Of a DNA stretch of 64,000 nt, positions 19,023 through 28,355 are shown piece by piece (position 1 is the stretch's first letter; each line of letters opens with the position of its first letter). A program made the translations under genes and the position numbers. This stretch comes from Motiliproteus coralliicola (GTDB lineage: Bacteria; Pseudomonadota; Gammaproteobacteria; Pseudomonadales; Balneatricaceae), in assembly GCF_003345655.1 (NCBI RefSeq), contig NZ_QQOH01000003.1, forward strand, positions 310,001 through 374,000, in the 5' to 3' direction. Under the pieces are notes generated by a model. It saw only the letters and a program-made list of their open reading frames with translations, ran no database searches and was not told where the DNA came from.

Positions 19023-19592
19023 TTACTTGGCGCGGCTGACGTACTCACCGTTACGGGTATCGATCTTCAGCACTTCACCCTGGTTGATGAACAGCGGTAC
19101 CTGAACCACTGCACCGGTGCTCAGGGTTGCCGGCTTGGAGCCACCCTGGGCGGTGTCACCCTTCAGACCCGGATCGGTCTCAACCACTTCCAGCTCCACA
19201 AAGTTGGGCACGGCTACCGCCAGCGGCGCACCGTTATACAGGGTCACAACGCAGACATCTTGCTCTTTCAGCCACTTGGTGCAGTCGCCCACAGCATTGG
19301 CATCGGCACCGAACTGCTCGAACGAACCGTCGGTCATCATGAAGTGCCAGAATTCACCGTCGGTGTAGAGGTACTCCATGTCACGCTCCATCACGTCGGC
19401 GCCTTCCAGGGATTCGCCAGACTTGAAGGTACGCTCCCAGATACGACCACTCTTAAGGTTACGCATCTTAACGCGGGTAAAGGCTTGACCCTTGCCCGGC
19501 TTAACGAAATCAACGTCGACCATGGAGCAGGGCTCACCATCGACCATCACTTTAAGACCTGACTTGAATTCGTTGGTAGAATAGTTCGCCAT
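19023..19592 (-). CDS. efp: Translation elongation factor P
   Basis: Relieves ribosome stalling at polyproline. 189 residues in three beta-barrel domains, close to the family's usual 188. The modification site Lys34 is in the loop [11 protein letters not shown], the lysine type rather than the arginine (EarP) type. This agrees with the neighbouring epmA and epmB. The C-terminus GEYVSRAK is canonical. The holD-like protein in this window has a proline-rich stretch and could be an EF-P client, which is speculation. Confidence 0.97.
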   Translation of the reverse strand: MANYSTNEFKSGLKVMVDGEPCSMVDVDFVKPGKGQAFTRVKMRNLKSGRIWERTFKSGESLEGADVMERDMEYLYTDGEFWHFMMTDGSFEQFGADANAVGDCTKWLKEQDVCVVTLYNGAPLAVAVPNFVELEVVETDPGLKGDTAQGGSKPATLSTGAVVQVPLFINQGEVLKIDTRNGEYVSRAK

Positions 19593-19659
19593 TTTTCCTC
19601 ACCAAACCTAGCTGTACAGCTCCGCCGGTCTTTGCCGGACGGGGCCAAAAAAAGAGCCA

Positions 19660-20718
19660 ATGATACAACGAACCGGCGCCACTGTGCAGACTGATTCTCC
19701 GATCGAGACAGTCCAACTCGACAAATCCTGGCAACAACTGCTGAGCGAAGCGGTCAGTGAGCCCGAACAACTGTTGCAACGACTGCAGTTACCGGGTTCG
19801 ATGCAGGCCTCTATGCAGGCTGCCAGCGAGAATTTCGCCCTACGGGTGCCGGAGCCGTTTCTGAAATTGATCGAACCTGGCAACCCTCAGGATCCGCTAT
19901 TGCTGCAGGTCCTGCCCCAGGCCCGTGAGCTAGACCAACTCCCCGGTTACGTGGCCGATCCGCTGGCGGAACAGAGCAGCAACCCCGACGCCGGCATCAT
20001 CCACAAGTACCACGGCCGGCTGCTGTTGGTGATCAGTGGCGGCTGTGCGATCAACTGCCGCTACTGCTTCCGACGCCACTTTCCCTATCAGGACAATCAG
20101 CTCAGCGGCACCCAGTGGCAAGCCGTGCTGGATTACCTCAACGAGCACCCGGAGGTCGAAGAGGTTATTTTCAGTGGTGGCGATCCGCTAGCGACCCCCG
20201 ATAGCCGCCTGATTCGACTGATCGACGATCTCGAACAGCTGCCGCAGCTCAAACGGGTTCGTATCCATACCCGGCTGCCGGTGGCCATTCCGCAGCGGTT
20301 GACCGACGCCCTACGCCAACGCTTGAGCCGATCGCGTTTACAGGCCGTGATGGTGCTGCACCTTAACCACCCCAACGAGATCGGTGACGAGCTCAAACAT
20401 TGGCTGCAGCCCTGGCGCCAGAGCAATATCACCCTGTTGAACCAAAGCGTACTGCTCGAAGGTATCAACGACCGTGCCGAGGTGTTGATCGAACTGTCCG
20501 AGCGACTGTTCGCCGAGGGCATCTTGCCCTACTACGTGCACCTGCTTGACCCGGTGGCCGGCGCGGCCCACTTCGATATGGATGAACAGAAAGCGCGCCA
20601 ACTGGTCGGCGCCATGGCCGCCAAGCTACCCGGTTATATGGTTCCCAAACTGACCCGCGAACAACCCGGGGTCAGCGCCAAAGTCCAACTGAGCCCGGAT
20701 CTACCCGACAAAAGCTGA
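19660..20718 (+). CDS. epmB: EF-P beta-lysylation protein EpmB (lysine 2,3-aminomutase family)
   Basis: Radical-SAM, PLP-dependent enzyme that turns L-alpha-lysine into (R)-beta-lysine for EpmA. 352 residues. The 4Fe-4S cluster motif CX3CX2C is at Cys129, Cys133 and Cys136 (GGCAINCRYC). It is followed by FSGGDPLATPD (the SAM-binding GGD) and VRIHTRLPVAIPQR, all typical of the KamA/EpmB group. The ATG at 19660 is divergent from efp with 67 bases between, so the two probably share a bidirectional promoter region. Confidence 0.95.
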   Translation: MIQRTGATVQTDSPIETVQLDKSWQQLLSEAVSEPEQLLQRLQLPGSMQASMQAASENFALRVPEPFLKLIEPGNPQDPLLLQVLPQARELDQLPGYVADPLAEQSSNPDAGIIHKYHGRLLLVISGGCAINCRYCFRRHFPYQDNQLSGTQWQAVLDYLNEHPEVEEVIFSGGDPLATPDSRLIRLIDDLEQLPQLKRVRIHTRLPVAIPQRLTDALRQRLSRSRLQAVMVLHLNHPNEIGDELKHWLQPWRQSNITLLNQSVLLEGINDRAEVLIELSERLFAEGILPYYVHLLDPVAGAAHFDMDEQKARQLVGAMAAKLPGYMVPKLTREQPGVSAKVQLSPDLPDKS

Positions 20719-20744
20719 GGTTTGCGACTTGAAAAGCCTACGAC

Positions 20745-20759
20745 TTTAGTCAAACTAAA
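20745..20759. promoter_or_regulatory. Perfect palindrome upstream of the GST-like gene
   Basis: TTTAGT (20745-20750) and ACTAAA (20754-20759) flank CAA, 33 bases before the start of the GST-like gene. The size and symmetry suit a dimeric repressor site (MarR- or TetR-like), but no regulator gene is adjacent. Confidence 0.35.
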
Positions 20760-20791
20760 TCGGTAGAGCCGCACGCGCACGGAGGTGACCA

Positions 20792-21427
20792 ATGAAGCTC
20801 TACGGATTCGCCATCAGCAATTTCTACAACATCGTCAAACTCGGGTTGTTGGAAAAGCAGTTTGAGTTTGAAGAGATTCCCACCCCGCCCTCCAACCAAG
20901 CCGAGCTGCTGGCCCATAGTCCAATGGGCAAGATCCCGTTCTTCCAGCACGGCAACTGTTTTCTATCCGAGTCCCAGGCGATTCTGTTCTATCTGGAACT
21001 GCTCAAGCCCAATCCCCGCCTCTACCCGGTCGAACCGGAGCGAGGCGCCCGAGCCCAGCAGATTCACCAGTTTATCGATCTCTATGTCGATCCGGAGGCT
21101 CGGGTGCTGCTCAACGCGATGCGTAATCCCGAACAGGTCGATAATGCGCAGATCAAAACCTGCTGCGAGAGGTTGGTTTACAACATTCAGGCCCTGAGCC
21201 AACTGGTCGAATTCGCCCCCTTTATCGCCGGCGAGAAGCTCAGTCATGCCGATCTGGCCGCCTTTATGACCCTCAACTTCGCCCAGTCGATGATGCAGCG
21301 CTTCAGCGATCAGGACCCGCTGGCCCGTCTCTCCGGAGTCGGTGCCTACATGGATATGATGGAACAGCGCGACAGTTGCCAGCGGGTTCTGGCCGACCAA
21401 CAGCAGGCACTGGCCAACTGGCTATAG
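20792..21427 (+). CDS. Glutathione S-transferase family protein
   Basis: 211 residues with a thioredoxin-like N-terminal domain (MKLYGFAISNFYNIVKLGLLEK; HSPMGKIPFF with the cis-proline, then ESQAILFYLE) and an all-helical C-terminal domain (about 90-205; FIAGEKLSHADLAAFM is the conserved N-capping segment). The Ser/Asn at residues 9-10 of the first loop suggests a beta/theta-like class, but the substrate is unknown. An AGGTGA site precedes the ATG, and a perfect palindrome lies just upstream. StrA/SspA was considered but the sequence does not match it well. Confidence 0.88.
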   Translation: MKLYGFAISNFYNIVKLGLLEKQFEFEEIPTPPSNQAELLAHSPMGKIPFFQHGNCFLSESQAILFYLELLKPNPRLYPVEPERGARAQQIHQFIDLYVDPEARVLLNAMRNPEQVDNAQIKTCCERLVYNIQALSQLVEFAPFIAGEKLSHADLAAFMTLNFAQSMMQRFSDQDPLARLSGVGAYMDMMEQRDSCQRVLADQQQALANWL

Positions 21428-21510
21428 ATGCCGTCCGGTCACCAAAAGCGCCTTGGTGAACCATCCGGCTTAGGCTACCATCGGGCTTCTTTTCATTGCA
21501 GGAAGCGACG

Positions 21511-21849
21511 ATGCGCAAATCAATATTTTTATTGGCCACGGCGGCCCTGCTGCTGAGCGGCTGTACCCAGGAAACCCAGAACAAACTCGGCCGGGCGGTA
21601 CAGAACTGGACCGGTACCGACGGGGTACTGGAGGTATACGCCGGTGACAAGTTGGTCAAACGTTTTTTGAAGATCGACAAGATCTCCACCGCCATGGGAA
21701 CCAGCGACAGCAGTCCCCGCCCCTACCGCTTTGGCTATGGTGTTCTGGACGCCAATCTCAACGGTGTTAAAGATGCCGGTGAGAAGAAGGTTTACTTCGA
21801 ATTCAGCGACTACTCCACCCCTTACGTATTCTACGAGCAGCCTAAGTGA
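21511..21849 (+). CDS. Small lipoprotein of unknown function
   Basis: 112 residues. The signal ends in a clear lipobox, LLLSGC (Cys about residue 17), so it is lipid-anchored. The mature region is mixed beta (GVLEVYAGDKLVKRFLKIDKIST, RFGYGVLDANLNGVKDAGEKKVYFEF) and I recognise no family. The ATG at 21511 follows AGGAAG. The last four bases overlap the GTG start of the next gene (GTGA), so the two are translationally coupled. Confidence 0.7.
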   Translation: MRKSIFLLATAALLLSGCTQETQNKLGRAVQNWTGTDGVLEVYAGDKLVKRFLKIDKISTAMGTSDSSPRPYRFGYGVLDANLNGVKDAGEKKVYFEFSDYSTPYVFYEQPK

Positions 21850-22283
21850 GCACACCGCTTTCGCTACTGCTGGTAGCCGCGCTGGGCGGCATCGCCATCA
21901 CCGTCCAGGGCCAGTTGATGGGAGTCATGGACAGGCAACTGGGAACCCTGGAGAGTGTGTTTCTAACCTACGTGATCGGGGCGGCTTGTATCGCCCTGGT
22001 GATGTTGGTCTACCGTGGCGGCAACCTCAGTCAATGGCAGCAGCTGCCTTGGTGGACACTGACCGCCGGCTTAGTGGGCTTGGTGATCGTCGGTTCGATC
22101 GGCTACAGCGTGTCCCGTCTGGGGGTTGTCAGTGCCTTCATCCTGATCACCGCCGCACAGTTTATCGCTGCCGCAGTGATTGATCAGTTCGGCTGGCTAG
22201 GTGCCGAAGTCCGACCAATCGATAGCAGTAAATTGATGGGCATCGGTGCCATGATGCTGGGTGTGTGGCTGACCATCAAATAG
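21846..22283 (+). CDS. DMT-superfamily inner-membrane protein, YdcZ/DUF606 type
   Basis: 145-residue protein with five hydrophobic helices. The start SLLLVAALGGIAITVQGQLMGVMDRQLGTL and the segment GLVGLVIVGSIGYSVSRLGVVSAF fit the DUF606 (YdcZ) family of half-size drug/metabolite transporters. Some work as homo- or hetero-dimers. It starts with a GTG that overlaps the lipoprotein stop. Substrate unknown. Confidence 0.8.
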   Translation: MSTPLSLLLVAALGGIAITVQGQLMGVMDRQLGTLESVFLTYVIGAACIALVMLVYRGGNLSQWQQLPWWTLTAGLVGLVIVGSIGYSVSRLGVVSAFILITAAQFIAAAVIDQFGWLGAEVRPIDSSKLMGIGAMMLGVWLTIK

Positions 22284-22319
22284 CTCGCCCCTGATAAACG
22301 CAGTAAGGAGTCAAACGCG

Positions 22320-22913
22320 ATGCAGTCTTTCTGTCGCTGGCTAGCCAAGAAACTGGGATGGACCCTGGTCGACAATATCCCCAATGAAAAACGCTACGTG
22401 GTGATCGGCTACCCCCATACCAGCAACTGGGATTTTATGCTGGCGATGCTGTTCAAGTTTGCAGTTGGGTTTCAGTTCAACTGGATCGCCAAACACACCC
22501 TGTTCTTCTGGCCGCTGGGCATCCTGATGCGGGCGCTGGGTGGTATCGGAGTGGACCGTGCTCGCACCAAGGGTTTTATCGGCGAGCTGGCCCGTGCCTT
22601 TCAAGAGCACGAGCGCATGGTACTGGTGATCACCCCCGAAGGTACCCGGGGTCATACTGACTGCTGGCGTTCCGGCTTCTACCATCTGGCCCTCAGCGCC
22701 GAAGTACCGGTGGTGCTGGGTTTTGTCTGCTTTAAGACCAAGCGCATCGGGCTGGGCCCGATGATTCACCTGAGCGGTGATGAAGAGGCCGACCTGGCCA
22801 AAATCCGCGAGTTCTATGCCGACAAGATCGGACTCTACCCGGAGCTGGAGGGCGAGATCTGTTTCAGACCCCGCCCCGAGCCCAGCAACCAGACTGAGAC
22901 TAAATCAGACTGA
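22320..22913 (+). CDS. Lysophospholipid acyltransferase (PlsC-like) family protein
   Basis: 197-residue acyltransferase. The catalytic HX4D is HTSNWD (about residues 34-39), followed by the substrate loop with ITPEGTRG. The form HTSNWD and the short length put it in the group of small PlsC-like enzymes rather than true PlsC. It probably adds an acyl chain to a glycerophosphate or related lipid at the membrane. Convergent with the M24 peptidase gene, whose stop is seven bases away. Confidence 0.88.
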   Translation: MQSFCRWLAKKLGWTLVDNIPNEKRYVVIGYPHTSNWDFMLAMLFKFAVGFQFNWIAKHTLFFWPLGILMRALGGIGVDRARTKGFIGELARAFQEHERMVLVITPEGTRGHTDCWRSGFYHLALSAEVPVVLGFVCFKTKRIGLGPMIHLSGDEEADLAKIREFYADKIGLYPELEGEICFRPRPEPSNQTETKSD

Positions 22914-22920
22914 TTCCAAT

Positions 22921-24294
22921 TCAGGCGGATTCCAGGCCGGCAAAGGCGTCGCGGGTCAGATTCTCCGGCGCCTGAGCGGTGATTCGCAGATTATCCTCGA
23001 TCCGAATTCCACCGTACGGGAGCAGTTTCTCCACTTCCGACCAGTTGACCAGCTTCGCGGCCGGGCTCTGCGCCATTTCCGCCAGCAGTGAATCGATAAA
23101 GTAGAGCCCCGGCTCGATCGTCAGCACCATATCCTGTTCCAGCTCGCGGGTCAGCCGCAAGAACGGATGCTCCGACGGGGGCGCCAGCGCGGTGCCCTTG
23201 GCATCACAGACCCGGCCAGCACTATCGTGCACCAGAGTACCAAGCAGGTGCCCAAGCCCATGGGGCATAAAGGTGCGGGTAATGCCCTGATCCAGCGCCG
23301 CCTCGGCGGAACAACGAACCAGCTTCGACTCAACCAGCACCCGTGCAAGCAGTTCGTGACAACGACGATGCAGCTCGACAAAGCTAACCCCGGCCAGCGA
23401 CTGCTCGCATAGCTGTTGCTGGAGTTGCTCCATCTGTTTCAGTAGCGCGTTGAACGCCACGCTGCCGGCCGAACCGGCGGGATAGGCCCAGGTCCGGGTG
23501 ATATCGCTGGCGTAGCCATTCACCTGAGCCCCGGCGTCGAGCAGGAAGCTGTGGATCTTTTCCGGTGCCATGCGCTGTTGGTGCTGGTAGTGCAACACCG
23601 CCGCGTTCTCATTCAACGCCACGATATTTCCGTAAGGCAGCTCGCACTCTCGCTGCCCGGTGGCGGCCAGATAGGCCAGATTGATACCGAATTCGCTGTA
23701 ACCTTCAAGAAAGGCTTCGCGGGCGGCCAGATGACCACGGGCGGCAATCTGCGACGCTTGGCGCAGGCTGGCGAGCTCATAGTCGGTTTTGATCGAACTG
23801 GCCCAGTCCAGTGCGTGCAGCAACGGCTCAGGGTTGCAGTGGTTGATGCCCCAGTCGGTGGCCAAGGCGGTTTCCTCGCCGACGAAAGCGATCGAAGCCG
23901 GGTCGGTCAGGGCTTTGCCAATCTGCTCGGCGCGCTCGATCTCGACAATCTCAAACGAGTCGACCCAGAAGCCCTCCGGGCGACCGGCGCTCTGATGCCA
24001 GAAATCACTGGGGTTGGGGTAGAACAGTTTGGGCTTTGAGCCCGGCTCAATCAATACCGCACTATCGGCCAAAAACGGCAACGGCAATAGCCGGCGGAAA
24101 TAGGGGTTGGCGTGGAACGGGTAATCATGGTCATCCCGGAACAGCGTCTTGGCGGCCCCACTGAAGATCAGCAAGCGCTCGCAGCCGGACAGCGGAAGCG
24201 CCGCTTCAATCTGGGCCAGTTGCTTGGCCAGATGATCAGGATAAAGCTCGCTCCAGACCGGTTGGCTGGGGTTAGCGGCGGCATCAGCGTGCAT
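22921..24294 (-). CDS. M24 family peptidase, PepQ-like Xaa-Pro dipeptidase
   Basis: 457 residues from the ATG at 24294 (GGAG eight bases upstream; a GTG at 24303 is too close to it). An N-terminal creatinase-like domain precedes a pita-bread metallopeptidase domain. The two metal-binding Asp are in FLLDAGAQVNGYASDITRTW, the His in FMPHGLGHLLG, and the two Glu in LTIEPGLYF and GGIRIEDNL. All five ligands are therefore present. The enzyme would split dipeptides ending in proline. The neighbouring peptide importer suggests it works on imported peptides. Confidence 0.9.
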   Translation of the reverse strand: MHADAAANPSQPVWSELYPDHLAKQLAQIEAALPLSGCERLLIFSGAAKTLFRDDHDYPFHANPYFRRLLPLPFLADSAVLIEPGSKPKLFYPNPSDFWHQSAGRPEGFWVDSFEIVEIERAEQIGKALTDPASIAFVGEETALATDWGINHCNPEPLLHALDWASSIKTDYELASLRQASQIAARGHLAAREAFLEGYSEFGINLAYLAATGQRECELPYGNIVALNENAAVLHYQHQQRMAPEKIHSFLLDAGAQVNGYASDITRTWAYPAGSAGSVAFNALLKQMEQLQQQLCEQSLAGVSFVELHRRCHELLARVLVESKLVRCSAEAALDQGITRTFMPHGLGHLLGTLVHDSAGRVCDAKGTALAPPSEHPFLRLTRELEQDMVLTIEPGLYFIDSLLAEMAQSPAAKLVNWSEVEKLLPYGGIRIEDNLRITAQAPENLTRDAFAGLESA

Positions 24295-24353
24295 AGCATT
24301 CACTCCGACAATAGGGTCAACATAAGAAAAAGGATCGATTCACAAACCGCGGC

Positions 24354-25289
24354 CTAGCCGCGAACAACTTTGAGCGTGGGGGGTTCCTGGGACAGTGCCC
24401 GCTGCCAGAGTTTCTCCAGCTGTGGCGACAGGTTGCTGCGCGACCGATACAGGCGCAGTTCCAGATCGATCGCCCAACTCTCATCACCGGCGGCAACCAG
24501 CCCCTGCTCGCCCCCTTGCAGCAGCAATCGCTGGGGCAACCAGCCAACGCCATAGCCCTGACTGATCATCGCTTTGACGCTGATCGCTTGGGAGTTCTGG
24601 TTCACTTGCAGCAGATGGGGTAACTGTTCGATCTTACGCAGGTGATCGGCGATCACCGGGTAGAGGAAAGTGCTGTCGTTGTAGCCGATATACGGCAGCG
24701 GTGCGGCATCGGACCCGGGCAGTAGGAATCGAGGCTGGCCCTGCTCATCGACGGCGGTCACCGGCATCAACCGCTCATGGGCGATGGTCTGGTACTGGAA
24801 CTCACGCCCTTCCAGCGGTCGCAGAAAATCGATCGATGGATGCCAGTAACAGAGCACCAGGTCGCATTCACCATGCTCCAGCGCCTGACAGAAATCGGCG
24901 CCGATCCAGGAGGTGGAGTTGAGGTTCAGGCTCAGATCGATCTCATCGCTGAACTGCGCCACCCAGTCCGGGTAGAAACTCAGATAGAGCGTCTGGTTGG
25001 TGGCAAAGCGCAGCTTCTCGGCTTCGGCCCGCTCCAGATCCAAACACTGCTCACGGGCTTCGCGCAGATCACGACTGATCCGCTCCGAAGCTTCCAGAAA
25101 CAGCTTACCGGCCGGGGTCAGACTCAGCGGCAGGGTGTTGCGGTCGATCAGCATCACCCCGATCTCGTCCTCGAGCATCTTGATTCGCCGGCTGAAGGTC
25201 GGTTGGGTCACGTTCTGCTCTTCGGCAGCCCGGGAAAAATGCCGGGTCCGAGCCAGAACTCGAAAATCTTCCAACCACTTCAGATCCAT
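24354..25289 (-). CDS. LysR-type regulator, HypT-like
   Basis: 311 residues with an N-terminal winged helix-turn-helix (DFRVLARTRHFSRAAEEQNVTQPTFSRRIKMLEDEIGV) and a periplasmic-binding-like effector domain. The QPTFSRR spelling and the overall N-terminus resemble the HypT/QseD subgroup, which senses hypochlorite in E. coli. Function here is inferred only. It lies between the peptidase gene and the peptide importer, with the stop codon inside a small palindrome (CGCGGC-CTA-GCCGCG on plus). Confidence 0.85.
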   Translation of the reverse strand: MDLKWLEDFRVLARTRHFSRAAEEQNVTQPTFSRRIKMLEDEIGVMLIDRNTLPLSLTPAGKLFLEASERISRDLREAREQCLDLERAEAEKLRFATNQTLYLSFYPDWVAQFSDEIDLSLNLNSTSWIGADFCQALEHGECDLVLCYWHPSIDFLRPLEGREFQYQTIAHERLMPVTAVDEQGQPRFLLPGSDAAPLPYIGYNDSTFLYPVIADHLRKIEQLPHLLQVNQNSQAISVKAMISQGYGVGWLPQRLLLQGGEQGLVAAGDESWAIDLELRLYRSRSNLSPQLEKLWQRALSQEPPTLKVVRG

Positions 25290-25371
25290 GGGACGACAAC
25301 TCTGCCACTAATCAACAGTATGACCATAGCACCACAGCGGATGCAGCAGCCAGCACCGGTTTAATTAGCAG

Positions 25372-26388
25372 TTAGAGCCTACCCTCTTCGATCCCGTGGC
25401 AGGCCACCTTGGAACCATCATCGCAGGCGATCAGTTCCGGAATCTCGACCTTGCAGCGCTCGTTCGCGTGGGGACAGCGTCCGTGGAACACGCAGCCGCT
25501 GGGCAGGTTCACCGGGGTTGGCACCTCACCCTGCAGGCGGATATGGCTCGGGGCATTGTCCTCCAACCGCGGAATCGCGCTCAGCAGCGCCTGGGTATAG
25601 GGGTGCTTGGGCGTGGCGAACAGCGTCTTGGTCGGCGCCAACTCGCACAGTGTGCCCAAGTACATCACCGCCACCCGGGTACCGAAGTGCTCCACCACCG
25701 ACAGGTCGTGGGTGATAAACAGGTAGGTCAGGTTGTGCTCTTCCTGGGCCTTCATCATCAGGTTCAGCACCTGGGCCTGAATCGACACGTCCAGCGCCGA
25801 GATCGGCTCATCCGCCACCACGAATTCAGGATCCAGAGTCAGGGCCCGGGCAATGGAGATCCGTTGGCGCTGACCACCGGAGAATTCATGCGGAAAACGC
25901 ACACCCCAGCTCGGGTCGATGCCGACGTCGAACATCACTTCCTTGACCTTGTCGGCCACCTCGGTGTTGCTCATCTGCGGGTTGTGGAAGCGAACCGGCT
26001 CTTCCAGGGTCTGGTTGATGGTTTTGCGCGGATTCAGCGACGCATAGGGGTTCTGGAAGATCATCTGCATCTTTTGCCGATAGGGCAGCAGCGCCCGGTC
26101 GGACAGCGAATCGATGCGATCGCCCTTGTAGTGGATCGAGCCACCGCTGGGCTTTAGCAGGCCCATCACGGTGCGGGCCACGGTCGACTTGCCGCAGCCG
26201 GACTCGCCGACCACGCAGAGCGCTTCACCCGGCATCACGTCGAAGCTGACGCCATTGATGGCGTGGACATGCTCCTGCTTGCGGACGATCTTGCCGCCTT
26301 CAAATTTCAGCTGGTCGAGAAAATCGCCGGAGATATTGAATCGTTTGTACAGATCCTTGATCTGCAAAATAGGTTGGGCGGCGTTCAT
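25372..26388 (-). CDS. Peptide ABC transporter ATP-binding subunit (DppF/OppF-like)
   Basis: Energises peptide import. 338 residues starting at the ATG at 26388, which overlaps the stop of the upstream ATPase gene by four bases; an open frame extends further upstream in vain. Walker A is GESGCGKST, signature FSGGQRQRISIARAL, Walker B VVADEPISALD, then the H-loop FITHDL. The C-terminal oligopeptide domain has the usual Cys-rich tail (CVFHGRCPHANERC). Last gene of a five-gene operon that runs binding protein, two permeases, two ATPases. Confidence 0.93.
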   Translation of the reverse strand: MNAAQPILQIKDLYKRFNISGDFLDQLKFEGGKIVRKQEHVHAINGVSFDVMPGEALCVVGESGCGKSTVARTVMGLLKPSGGSIHYKGDRIDSLSDRALLPYRQKMQMIFQNPYASLNPRKTINQTLEEPVRFHNPQMSNTEVADKVKEVMFDVGIDPSWGVRFPHEFSGGQRQRISIARALTLDPEFVVADEPISALDVSIQAQVLNLMMKAQEEHNLTYLFITHDLSVVEHFGTRVAVMYLGTLCELAPTKTLFATPKHPYTQALLSAIPRLEDNAPSHIRLQGEVPTPVNLPSGCVFHGRCPHANERCKVEIPELIACDDGSKVACHGIEEGRL

Positions 26389-27398
26389 TTCACTTCCTCG
26401 CTGCTGTCGACTGGCTGCACGGTTTCCGGATTCTGCTTCATCGCCCGCACCATATGGCAGGCCACCGAGCATCCGCCGGAACGGGTGAATTCGGGCAGAC
26501 GGGTCTTACACTCGTCCATCACGAAATCGCAGCGGGGGTTGAACGCGCAGCCACTGGGAATCGCCTGCAGCGACGGCATCGAACCGGGGATCTGATTCAA
26601 TCGCTGACCCGGTACGGTCTGCTGCGGCAGCGCGTTGATCAGTCCCTGGGTATAGGGATGCTGAGCATCGTTGATGATCTCTTTGGTCGGACCCTGTTCG
26701 ATAATCCGACCGGCGTACATCACGATCGCCTTCTGGGTGATCTGCGATACCACCCCCAGATCGTGGGTGATCAGAATCAGACCGACGTTGTTGGAATCAC
26801 ACAGGTTCAGCAGCAACTCCATGATTTCGGCCTGGATGGTCACATCCAGCGCCGTGGTCGGTTCGTCGGCGATAATCAGCACCGGATCGAGCAGCAGCGC
26901 GATGGCGATGATGATCCGCTGACGCATCCCGCCGGACAGCTCATGGGGATACTGATCGATACGGGTTTCCGGTGACGGAATCTGCACCTGGCGCAGTTTC
27001 TCGATCGCAATCGCACGGGCATCGGCGGTGCTTATCTTGCGGTGCGCCTGCAGACACTCAACCATCTGCTGGCCCAGGGTCAGCACCGGGTTCAGCGTCA
27101 TCATCGGATCCTGGAAGATCATCGCGATACGGTTACCGCGGATGCTGCGCATCTGCTTGTCGCTGAGTGTGGCCAGGTTCTGGCCTTCGAACAGGATCTC
27201 GCCGTCGGTGATCTCGCCGGGGCGGCTGATCAGGTTCAGGATCGAGAATGCCGCCACCGACTTACCGGCGCCGGATTCACCGACGATCCCGACCCGCTCA
27301 CCGCGCTCGACGGTAAAGCTGACATTGCGCAGCGCCTTGACCGCACCCTGACGCAGTCCGAAGCTGACTTCGAGGTTGTTGACTTCGAGTAGTGCCAT
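26385..27398 (-). CDS. Peptide ABC transporter ATP-binding subunit (DppD/OppD-like)
   Basis: 337 residues. Walker A GESGAGKSV, signature LSGGMRQRIIIAIALL, Walker B LIIADEPTTALD, and an H-loop ITHDLGVV. The C-terminal cysteine cluster PSGCAFNPRCDFVMDEC is the oligopeptide-transporter type, in some homologues binding an Fe-S cluster. Overlaps the next ATPase gene by four bases (ATGA), so the two are made together and would form a heterodimer. Confidence 0.93.
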   Translation of the reverse strand: MALLEVNNLEVSFGLRQGAVKALRNVSFTVERGERVGIVGESGAGKSVAAFSILNLISRPGEITDGEILFEGQNLATLSDKQMRSIRGNRIAMIFQDPMMTLNPVLTLGQQMVECLQAHRKISTADARAIAIEKLRQVQIPSPETRIDQYPHELSGGMRQRIIIAIALLLDPVLIIADEPTTALDVTIQAEIMELLLNLCDSNNVGLILITHDLGVVSQITQKAIVMYAGRIIEQGPTKEIINDAQHPYTQGLINALPQQTVPGQRLNQIPGSMPSLQAIPSGCAFNPRCDFVMDECKTRLPEFTRSGGCSVACHMVRAMKQNPETVQPVDSSEEVK

Positions 27399-27404
27399 CG
27401 TCGT

Positions 27405-28355
27405 TTACCCCTTGTACAGTTTCGGATTCAATACATCACGCAACCAGTCGCCGAGCAGGTTCATCACCAGCACCAGCACCACCAGCACGATCCCCGGAAT
27501 AACCGTGATCCACCAGGAGCCGCTGAAGATGTACTCGAAGCCACTGGAGATCAGCGAGCCAAGCGAGGGCTGCGACACCGGCATTCCCAGACCGAGGAAA
27601 CTCAGCGAAGCTTCGGAGATGATCGCGTTGGCCACCTGCACGGTCGAGATAACCAGAATTGGCGACAGCGTGTTGGGCAGAATATGGCGCCACATGATCC
27701 GCGAGCTCTTGAAGCCCATCACGCGAGCAGCGTCGACATATTCCTTGTGTTTCTCGGCCAACACCGAGGCCCGTACGGTCCGAGCATACTGGGGCCACTC
27801 GGCGATCCCGATCACCAATATCAGCATAAAGATCGCCAGATCGGCGTATAGCTCAGCGCCGAAAGCGGCTTGGAATACCGCCAGCACCACGATCGCCACC
27901 ATCATGGTGGAGAACGACAGCTGGATATCAGCCAGACGCATCAGGAAGCTGTCGATACGACCGCCGAAGTACCCGGCGGTCAGGCCGATCATCACACCGA
28001 GGAACATCTGCAGCATCACCGCACAGATACCGATCATCAGCGAGATCCGGGTGCCGTACAGCATGGTGCTGAGCATATCCCGGCCCTGGGCGTCGGTACC
28101 GAGAGCAAAGCGCTCATCGGCCTCTTCCTGCCATGCCGGCGGAATCTCCGAATCCATAATATCGATCGCTGAAGGATCGTAGGGGTTGTAGGGCGCAATC
28201 AGCGGCGCCAACAACGCCGCCAACAGATAGAGTACGAAGATGGTAAAACTGACCATCGCCAGCTTGTCACGGCTGAAGCTGTGAACCAGCTGACTGTCCT
28301 TGAAACGCTGCCAGCGGCTCGGCGCGGCCGCCGGGGCCAAAACGTCGCTGCTCAT
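27405..28355 (-). CDS. Peptide ABC transporter permease (DppC/OppC-like)
   Basis: 316-residue inner-membrane permease. The N-terminal OppC-type segment (SFSRDKLAMVSFTIFVLYLLAALLAP) is followed by about five more helices. The coupling EAA loop is visible as YVDAARVMGFKSSRIMWRHILPN. Ends six bases before the first ATPase gene. Its start overlaps the preceding permease gene by four bases. Confidence 0.92.
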   Translation of the reverse strand: MSSDVLAPAAAPSRWQRFKDSQLVHSFSRDKLAMVSFTIFVLYLLAALLAPLIAPYNPYDPSAIDIMDSEIPPAWQEEADERFALGTDAQGRDMLSTMLYGTRISLMIGICAVMLQMFLGVMIGLTAGYFGGRIDSFLMRLADIQLSFSTMMVAIVVLAVFQAAFGAELYADLAIFMLILVIGIAEWPQYARTVRASVLAEKHKEYVDAARVMGFKSSRIMWRHILPNTLSPILVISTVQVANAIISEASLSFLGLGMPVSQPSLGSLISSGFEYIFSGSWWITVIPGIVLVVLVLVMNLLGDWLRDVLNPKLYKG

